From an uncultured Planctomycetaceae bacterium (lineage in GTDB: Bacteria > Planctomycetota > Planctomycetia > Pirellulales > Pirellulaceae), in NCBI GenBank assembly GCA_903927685.1, contig CAIYOB010001180.1, forward strand, positions 1-13,447: a DNA stretch of 13,447 nucleotides, given 5' to 3'. The number at the start of each line of letters is the position of its first letter. Positions within the stretch are counted from its first letter, which is position 1. Positions 1 to 4,295 of this stretch are shown here, in pieces. The notes below the pieces were generated by a model, which saw nothing but the letters and a program-made list of their open reading frames with translations, was not told where the DNA came from and searched no databases. Both the position numbers and the translations under genes were made by a program.

Positions 1-1
1 A

Positions 2-928
2 CGGGCTCCGGGCAAACCGCCCGGCACGTATCGCGTCGCCGTCCTGGGTGACTCGTTCATCGAAGCGTTTCAAGTGCCGGATGAAGAGACGTTTTGCGCC
101 CAGTTGGAGCGCCGTCTGCAGGCCGATTCCGCGTTGGCAAACCGGCGGATCGAGGTCCTGAACTTCGGCGTCTCAGGCTACGGCACGGCTCAAGAGTTGC
201 TGATGCTGCGGCACTACGTCTGGGCGTACGAGCCCGATCTGGTGCTGCTGGCCTTCTTTGCCGGCAACGACCTCCGCAACAACTCGTCTGACCTCGAAAC
301 TTACCGGGTCCGCCCGTTCTATCATCTCCGCGCGGGCCAGTTGGTGCTGGACAACTCGTTCCGACAGCACCCGGACTACCTGAAGGCCCAGTCGGCTTGG
401 ACCCGAGCCAAGGTCCGACTGACCGACCATCTGCGGACGCTGCAGCTGGTTTACTCGCTGCGCGATGCCTGGCGGCAGCGTTCCGCCGCGTCGTCGCCCG
501 GCGTCAGTCCCGGCGTGGACGTGCTAGCACTGGCCGAGCCGCCTGATTACGCCTGGCGCGACGCGTGGGAATTAACCGAGCGACTGTTGACGGAGGCCGC
601 CGACGACGCGGCCAGGCATCAGGCCCGCTTCGTCGTGATGACGGTTAGTAATGATGTCCAAGTCCATCCAGACGAGGCCGTGCGCTCGGCGGCCTGCCGG
701 CAACTGGGTGCCCCGGATCTGTTCTACGCCGAGCGTCGTCTGGACCAGTGGGGCAGGCAACACGCCGTGTCTGTCATCACCTTGGCCGAGCCGATGAGCC
801 GCTATGCGAGCAAGCACGGTCTATTCCTGCACGGCTTCGCGAATACCCAGTTAGGGATTGGCCACTGGAATGCCGACGGCAACCGGGTTGCGGCGGAACT
901 GGTCGCGACCGCGATCGGCGGGGAGTAA
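2..928 (+). CDS. SGNH/GDSL-family hydrolase, 5'-truncated by the window edge
   Basis: This is the C-terminal 308 residues of a serine esterase/acyl-hydrolase of the SGNH fold. The reading frame is open to the window's first bases, and the block I motif GDSF (nt 47-58) lies upstream of the first in-frame GTG (nt 74). That GTG is therefore internal and the true start is off the window. The other blocks are visible: GVSGYG (about nt 167-184, the oxyanion Gly), AGND (about nt 260-271, the Asn), and GHWNADG near the C-terminus (His codon 863-865). The usual DxxH Asp two or three residues before that His is not obvious; the local sequence is LGIGHWN. The missing N-terminus probably holds a signal or membrane anchor, as in similar planctomycete proteins. 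The substrate is unknown; such proteins act on esters of sugars, lipids or polysaccharides. It ends with TAA at 926-928 and shows no operon link to downstream genes. Confidence 0.85.
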   Translation, partial: RAPGKPPGTYRVAVLGDSFIEAFQVPDEETFCAQLERRLQADSALANRRIEVLNFGVSGYGTAQELLMLRHYVWAYEPDLVLLAFFAGNDLRNNSSDLETYRVRPFYHLRAGQLVLDNSFRQHPDYLKAQSAWTRAKVRLTDHLRTLQLVYSLRDAWRQRSAASSPGVSPGVDVLALAEPPDYAWRDAWELTERLLTEAADDAARHQARFVVMTVSNDVQVHPDEAVRSAACRQLGAPDLFYAERRLDQWGRQHAVSVITLAEPMSRYASKHGLFLHGFANTQLGIGHWNADGNRVAAELVATAIGGE

Positions 929-1004
929 GCGTTGCGGTTGGTTGGCGCCAACGATCGTCAACACGAGCGGTTTCCCGCCGTGGTGGAAAGAAAGGCAAGA
1001 AAAC

Positions 1005-1020
1005 CAAGCTGGGGAGCTTG
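1005..1020. repeat. Small perfect palindromic hairpin
   Basis: CAAGCT (1005-1010) and AGCTTG (1015-1020) are perfect complements around a GGGG loop. There is no T-tract, so it is not a terminator on its own. It could be a dispersed palindromic repeat unit or a chance structure. Confidence 0.35.
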
Positions 1021-1081
1021 AACGTCCGCGGTGGCCAAGCATACTGGGAACTGTCGATCGGGCAACGCCTGATTGACCTTC

Positions 1082-1123
1082 AGCCTCCCAGGTCCCTGCC
1101 CCACCTGCGGAGGCTTTCTTTTT
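1082..1123 (+). terminator. Rho-independent terminator after the SGNH gene
   Basis: AGCCTCC (1082-1088) pairs perfectly with GGAGGCT (1109-1115). The stem continues inward with CAGGT (1089-1093) and ACCTG (1103-1107), leaving one bulged C at 1108 and a 9-nt loop. TTCTTTTT (1116-1123) follows immediately. A GC-rich stem of about 12 bp plus a U-tract is a textbook intrinsic terminator. It lies about 155 nt after the SGNH stop codon and would isolate that gene from the barrel gene. Confidence 0.8.
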
Positions 1124-1261
1124 GCGCCCGCTCAAGGACGCTGCCAGCCCGATCAGCCGCGATTTTCGTCAAGGCTTACCTTTCTTACTCAACTTTTACA
1201 ACGATCTAGTCCGATACTACCGTCACATACGGAAAATCTCGGATTACCGGACTTCCAAGAG

Positions 1262-1274
1262 GGTGGAAACCACC
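1262..1274 (+). promoter_or_regulatory. Hairpin containing the ribosome-binding site of the barrel gene
   Basis: GGTGG (1262-1266), an AAA loop and CCACC (1270-1274) form a perfect 5-bp hairpin that ends at the base before the ATG at 1275. The purine-rich Shine-Dalgarno-like stretch AGAGGGTGG runs into its 5' arm, so folding would hide part of the ribosome-binding site. The geometry is direct observation; a role in translational control is inference. Confidence 0.5.
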
Positions 1275-2507
1275 ATGTCGTCCAGAAGCTTTCTGTCTTT
1301 CCTGGGTGCGATTGGCATCACGATCACGCTGGCATCGGTTGCCGTCGCGCAAGACTACCAGCCGTTTGTCGATGCGGGGTACTTCGATCACGACCTGCAG
1401 TTCTTCGCCCCGGCGTCGGACATCGATACCTACGATGACGACCCGGTGTTGCGGACGGGGTGGTTCGGAGCGTACAACCGCATGTATATCGGCGTCTCGC
1501 GTCCGGACGATAAGGGCTATCCGAGCCAAACGGGCCTCCAGGATCCCTTGCGGACCTATCCCGACAGTTCCGACCTGATGGACCTGACCTGGGGCAACCG
1601 CTGGGAACTGGGGTACATGGTCGACGACGTCGATCACGACCACGGCTGGCTGGTTTCTTATATGCACATCGACGGTCCCAATGTGGGGAACGTGTTGCGG
1701 CAGGAGAAACTGAACCGCGTGAACGAGGATGACGAAGGGTTCGTCCCGCCCACGGATGACAACGACAATCAGGACATCGTCAACCCGATCTCGGACCGCA
1801 ACGACGAGGGTCCGCCGAACCGCTGGCGGTTCAACGATATCACCGACAGCTTGAACTATGCGAAACTGAACTCCGTCGAATTGAACAAGCTGTTCCGCAT
1901 GCCGCCGTTGCATGCGGGCGGGATCCTGGAACCGTTCTTTGGCGTCCGCTACCTCAAGTTCGAGGACAGCTTCCAGCGGCAGAACTATATGGTCTACGAC
2001 GACGACGGCTTCAGCCCCCTGCTGCCGCCGTTGGCTCCCGGGTCCATTCCGATTGCCTTCCAGGACTCGACGATCGAAGACATGATCACGGACAAGTACC
2101 TGTTCAGCAACCAGATGATCACGGGCCAGTTGGGCATCCGCTGGCTCAAGCGGGTCAACCGCTGGAACCTGTCCACCGAGTTCCGGGCGTTCGGCGGCGA
2201 GAACTTCCAGCACCTGACCCGGACCTACGCCGTCGATCGGGTGTACTATGACGGACAGGGCACCGGCTCGGAAGTGAACGCGGTCGTCAAATCGAAATGG
2301 ACGGAGGATTGGCACGCGAACGAAACGGTGGTCGGGTCGGACATCCGGGCGACGGCCGCCTACGAGGTGACCAGGGACATCAAGCTCGAAGCCGGCCTGC
2401 AGTTCCTGGGCCTGTTCACCGGCATCGGCCGCGGGCCGTACATCTTCGACAACTCGGAAGAGGTCACGATGGTCGGCACGACGTTCGGGATCACCATCAA
2501 CCGCTAG
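1275..2507 (+). CDS. Secreted BBP7-like outer-membrane beta-barrel protein
   Basis: A 410-residue protein likely inserted in the outer membrane; its biochemical role is unknown. The frame stays open upstream to 1122, but I chose the ATG at 1275. It has an AGAGGGTGG ribosome-binding site 8-9 nt upstream and begins a clear Sec signal peptide (MSSRSFLSFLGAIGITITLA, cleavage likely after SVAVA before QDY). The mature chain is rich in short aromatic/Gly strands. Two segments recall the planctomycete BBP7 family: LEPFFGVRYLKFEDSF, and NQMITGQLGIRWLKRVNRWN. The last strand is TFGITINR, without the usual terminal Phe. A loop around nt 1710-1825 is very rich in Asp, Asn and Glu, which may mean cation binding or simply an exposed loop. 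It has its own leader and downstream hairpins, so it is probably monocistronic. It is not a TolC-type channel and there is no direct evidence tying it to the efflux genes. Confidence 0.7.
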   Translation: MSSRSFLSFLGAIGITITLASVAVAQDYQPFVDAGYFDHDLQFFAPASDIDTYDDDPVLRTGWFGAYNRMYIGVSRPDDKGYPSQTGLQDPLRTYPDSSDLMDLTWGNRWELGYMVDDVDHDHGWLVSYMHIDGPNVGNVLRQEKLNRVNEDDEGFVPPTDDNDNQDIVNPISDRNDEGPPNRWRFNDITDSLNYAKLNSVELNKLFRMPPLHAGGILEPFFGVRYLKFEDSFQRQNYMVYDDDGFSPLLPPLAPGSIPIAFQDSTIEDMITDKYLFSNQMITGQLGIRWLKRVNRWNLSTEFRAFGGENFQHLTRTYAVDRVYYDGQGTGSEVNAVVKSKWTEDWHANETVVGSDIRATAAYEVTRDIKLEAGLQFLGLFTGIGRGPYIFDNSEEVTMVGTTFGITINR

Positions 2508-2522
2508 ACGCTCAAGACTAGC

Positions 2523-2547
2523 GGCGGGGAACGAGACATGCCCCGCC
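2523..2547 (+). terminator. GC-rich hairpin just after the barrel gene
   Basis: GGCGGGG (2523-2529) pairs with CCCCGCC (2541-2547) around an 11-nt loop, 16 nt after the TAG of the barrel gene. No U-tract follows, so it more likely protects the 3' end or assists the next hairpin than terminates alone. Confidence 0.4.
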
Positions 2548-2553
2548 ACGAGA

Positions 2554-2620
2554 CAGGCCCGCAGTGGCCGCGAGAGGGAGCCAGTTTCCCTCGCGCGGCG
2601 GCTGCGGGCCTGCTGCTTTT
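2554..2620 (+). terminator. Long hairpin, probable transcription terminator
   Basis: An outer stem of 11 perfect base pairs (CAGGCCCGCAG 2554-2564 with CTGCGGGCCTG 2602-2612) encloses a 3x3 internal loop. Inside that is a 12-bp inner stem with one A-G mismatch (CCGCGAGAGGGA 2568-2579 with TCCCTCGCGCGG 2587-2598) and a 7-nt loop. TTTT at 2617-2620 follows after GCTGC. The stem is unusually long and the U-tract short and offset, so termination is likely but not certain. It separates the barrel gene from the efflux operon. Confidence 0.6.
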
Positions 2621-2789
2621 GACCCCCGTTGCTACTCCGGTTCCCGCGTGGGTTTGGGCTCTTTTCCGGTCGGCGTCGGGCTGTTCGGGCTCCCTGATGT
2701 CAGCGACCAAATCGCGCCGCCTTGCCGCCTGAGGAACAAGGAACACCTCGCCTGACCAGCGATGCCACTCCCGGCTTGCGTGCCACCCT

Positions 2790-2812
2790 GCGGCGGCCGG
2801 CTTGGCCGCCGC
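2790..2812. repeat. Perfect 9-bp GC palindrome
   Basis: GCGGCGGCC (2790-2798) and GGCCGCCGC (2804-2812) are perfect complements with a 5-nt loop. There is no U-tract. It lies about 80 nt upstream of the efflux promoter. It could backstop read-through from the barrel gene or be a cruciform or protein-binding site; the function is unknown. Confidence 0.4.
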
Positions 2813-2833
2813 GACCGGCCTCACGTCTGAATT

Positions 2834-2893
2834 GCGTGGCGCCCGACAGCGTGGCGTCGCTGCGATGTCGGGCTGCGATGTCGGGCGATGTTG
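2834..2893 (+). repeat. Short direct-repeat cluster upstream of the efflux promoter, candidate operator
   Basis: GCTGCGATGTCGG occurs twice head to tail (2859-2871 and 2872-2884). A third, partial copy, GCGATGTTG (2885-2893), runs into the -35 hexamer. Upstream, GCGTGGCG also occurs twice (2834-2841 and 2849-2856). GCCCGACA (2841-2848) is the inverse of TGTCGGGC, which appears at 2866-2873 and again at 2879-2886, so inverted pairs are available as well. Repeats that abut and overlap a -35 box are typical of regulator binding sites. A metal-responsive regulator is inferred from the genes downstream; I cannot match the repeats to a known operator. Confidence 0.5.
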
Positions 2894-2919
2894 ACACTGC
2901 GGTGTGGCAGGGATATAGT
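2891..2919 (+). promoter_or_regulatory. Near-consensus sigma70-type promoter of the plus-strand efflux operon
   Basis: TTGACA (2891-2896) matches the -35 consensus exactly. After a 17-nt spacer, TATAGT (2914-2919) differs from the -10 consensus at one position. Transcription would start near 2926, giving a leader of about 60 nt before the ATG at 2988. The -35 box overlaps the last direct-repeat copy, which would let a bound regulator block the polymerase. No other promoter of this quality was seen before 9622. Confidence 0.75.
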
Positions 2920-2987
2920 GTCGAGTCGTCTGCCCAACCGGCTCGCACACGCGGCAGCTGTCGTTCTTACTCCTTCTGAAAGTCGAT

Positions 2988-3518
2988 ATGTCGGACCCGT
3001 TGGGTGCAAGAACGATTAACTTGCTGCTGGCATCCTTGGTGCTGGCCTGGGCAATCGTTCCGCCGACCGTCCGCCACGGCCATGAAGGAGGTGAAGACTC
3101 CGGCCATCGCCACGATTCGGTCGGGCAGCATGTGCACGATCGGGACAGCCGCGGGCACTCGGAGGACGGCGGTCTGCCGCCGGCTGGCGTCGAGTCGCCG
3201 CCCAGCATCCGTGGCGAGCTTGTCGTTCACCTGCACTGGTGCGTCCTCGGCCTTGACTTTTCTCTGCCGTTGTCTGAGCGGGCCCCGTCGTGGGACGAGC
3301 GGTATGTCGCAAGGCCAGCCATCGTGAGCCTTGGCGACGGCTTGCCGGCTCCGGCCCGCGACAACCACGGGGCGAGTCTGACGCTGGCGGCCATGCTGCC
3401 AACCGGCCTCGATTCGCCGGTGGCGCCAGCCTCGGCAACCGCGGCGGTCGACGACTGTCCGTCCGCGACTCTGTGTGACCGTGCGCGCCACGAACGCTCC
3501 GGCGTTCTCGTGGTCTAG
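2988..3518 (+). CDS. His-rich small secreted or membrane-anchored protein of the efflux operon
   Basis: A 176-residue protein of unknown function and the first gene after the promoter. An N-terminal hydrophobic segment (about residues 10-26, LLLASLVLAWAIV) should act as a signal or anchor. It is followed by a hydrophilic stretch (residues 29-63) with seven His among residues 30-57, many as HxH pairs (HGH, HRH, HVH), plus Asp and Glu. A second His/Cys spot, VVHLHWC, lies near residues 78-84. Such clusters commonly bind Zn, Ni, Co or Cu, so a periplasmic metal-buffer or delivery role for the downstream pump is plausible, but inferred. The ATG at 2988 has only a weak GAAAG (2978-2982) upstream, and no better in-frame start precedes the hydrophobic segment. 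The next gene begins 139 nt downstream on the same strand. Confidence 0.65.
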   Translation: MSDPLGARTINLLLASLVLAWAIVPPTVRHGHEGGEDSGHRHDSVGQHVHDRDSRGHSEDGGLPPAGVESPPSIRGELVVHLHWCVLGLDFSLPLSERAPSWDERYVARPAIVSLGDGLPAPARDNHGASLTLAAMLPTGLDSPVAPASATAAVDDCPSATLCDRARHERSGVLVV

Positions 3519-3547
3519 CTCCGCGCAGCGCATCCGCGTCTAGGGTT

Positions 3548-3568
3548 GCGGAAGCTTGTTCCTTCCGC
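3548..3568 (+). other. Intercistronic hairpin
   Basis: GCGGAA (3548-3553) pairs with TTCCGC (3563-3568) around a 9-nt loop, in the 139-nt gap between the His-rich gene and the lipoprotein gene. There is no U-run directly after it. It may be an RNA-processing or stability element, or chance. Confidence 0.3.
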
Positions 3569-3657
3569 GTCATTGCGTCTCGGCGTTCTTGACCTTGATC
3601 TGTGCGGTGCGCACGGATGGGTGTGGTCTTCTGTTTCTTCCTTGTAAGGAGTTCCCC

Positions 3658-4218
3658 ATGTTCCATTGCCCTTCTGTTTCATGCTTCCTGATCCTGGCCC
3701 TGGTTTGCCTGAATCTCACGGCCGGCTGCTCCCAGTCGGGCCCGCCGCCTGCGGATTCTGCCGACAAGTCGCCCACGGCCTCGTCCGCCGGCGGCGATTA
3801 CAATCCGCACGACGTGCCCATCACCGACGAGCAGAAGCAGCAGTTACGTGCCGCGGCGACTCCGTTTCCCAAGGCGGTCGGCGTGCTGCAAGAGCTGCGC
3901 AAAGCGACGGAGGAGGAGACGAAGAACGGGATTCCGGAGAATCCGTACAAGGCCCACCAGGCACTGGACCAGGCGGACCTCGTGCTCCAGTGGCTGCCGG
4001 AAATCGCTCGCGATTCGGCCGTGCCCAAGGAGGACTGGGAGACCGTCACCACGACGGCCAACGACCTGCGGACGTTGTTCGAAAAAGTCCATCAGAATAT
4101 CGACAACCGGCAGGAACCCGATTTCGCCTCCGTGGCCGGCGAGCTGGACCAGAAGATTGCCGAGCTGGCCAAGCTCGCCCAGTCGCCGGCGGCGGAGACG
4201 GGCGAAGCCAAGCCGTGA
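3658..4218 (+). CDS. Helical lipoprotein of the efflux operon
   Basis: A 186-residue predicted lipoprotein of unknown biochemical function. The frame is open from 3556, but the ATG at 3658 has a strong ribosome-binding site (TAAGGAG, 3645-3651, 6 nt upstream) and starts a lipoprotein signal: a hydrophobic core ending LNLTAGC with the lipidated Cys at residue 24. A Pro/Ser/Ala-rich linker (about 25-50) leads to a mainly alpha-helical domain of about 130 residues rich in Ala, Leu, Glu and Lys. It contains the segments HQALDQADLVLQWLPEIARD and VHQNIDNRQEPD. From memory, proteins of this type sit beside CusBA-like genes in other planctomycetes; I could not verify that here. There is no Cys or His cluster, so direct metal binding is not suggested. 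A helical scaffold or accessory role at the pump is inference. It lies 77 nt upstream of the adaptor gene, in the same direction. Confidence 0.65.
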   Translation: MFHCPSVSCFLILALVCLNLTAGCSQSGPPPADSADKSPTASSAGGDYNPHDVPITDEQKQQLRAAATPFPKAVGVLQELRKATEEETKNGIPENPYKAHQALDQADLVLQWLPEIARDSAVPKEDWETVTTTANDLRTLFEKVHQNIDNRQEPDFASVAGELDQKIAELAKLAQSPAAETGEAKP

Positions 4219-4295
4219 GCCCAACCCGGCTGGGACGCTGCGCGAGGGCCTGGAGTGTTGAGACCGAAACGAGCGAGTGTTGAAGGAGCATGGCC

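Larger units (their letters stand above)
929..1274. other. Intergenic region with terminator and structured leader
   Basis: These 346 nt between the SGNH gene and the barrel gene have no convincing coding sequence. They hold a small perfect hairpin (1005-1020), an intrinsic terminator (1082-1123) and an AT-richer stretch (about 1170-1260) that should carry the promoter and leader of the barrel gene. I could not find a convincing -35/-10 pair: TTTACA at 1195-1200 and TACTAC at 1215-1220 are only 14 nt apart. The leader can form small stems (GTCCG 1209-1213 with CGGAC 1248-1252, and CCGT 1220-1223 with ACGG 1229-1232). Confidence 0.6.
2508..2987. other. Intergenic region between the barrel gene and the efflux operon
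   Basis: These 480 nt contain only small, poorly supported open frames. The 5' part holds two hairpins after the barrel gene (2523-2547 and 2554-2612). The middle (about 2621-2785) shows nothing I recognise. A perfect hairpin lies at 2790-2812. The 3' part holds short direct repeats (2834-2893) and a strong promoter (2891-2919), followed by a leader of about 60 nt to the ATG at 2988. Confidence 0.6.

Noticed and set aside
74..928. GTG at 74 as the start of the SGNH gene
   Set aside because: The essential GDSF block I lies upstream in the same open frame (47-58), so the gene must begin before the window.
1122..1274. Earlier start at 1122 for the barrel gene
   Set aside because: This would begin inside the terminator's T-tract and put about 50 non-signal residues before a perfect signal peptide. 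The ATG at 1275 has the ribosome-binding site.
1206..2549. A 447-codon minus-strand open frame opposite the barrel gene
   Set aside because: The plus strand has a signal peptide, ribosome-binding site and barrel-like strands. The antisense product looks like composition-driven noise.
2834..2893. CRISPR-like array
   Set aside because: The repeats are only 8-13 nt long, few, and without spacers of constant size; they fit an operator better.
2504..3208. A 234-codon minus-strand open frame across the intergenic region and promoter
   Set aside because: It overlaps the terminator hairpins, the sigma70-type promoter and the His-rich gene; its product is Arg/Pro/Ser-rich without domains.
3556..3657. 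Earlier start at 3556 for the helical lipoprotein
   Set aside because: The ATG at 3658 has a strong TAAGGAG site at the right distance and places the lipobox correctly.
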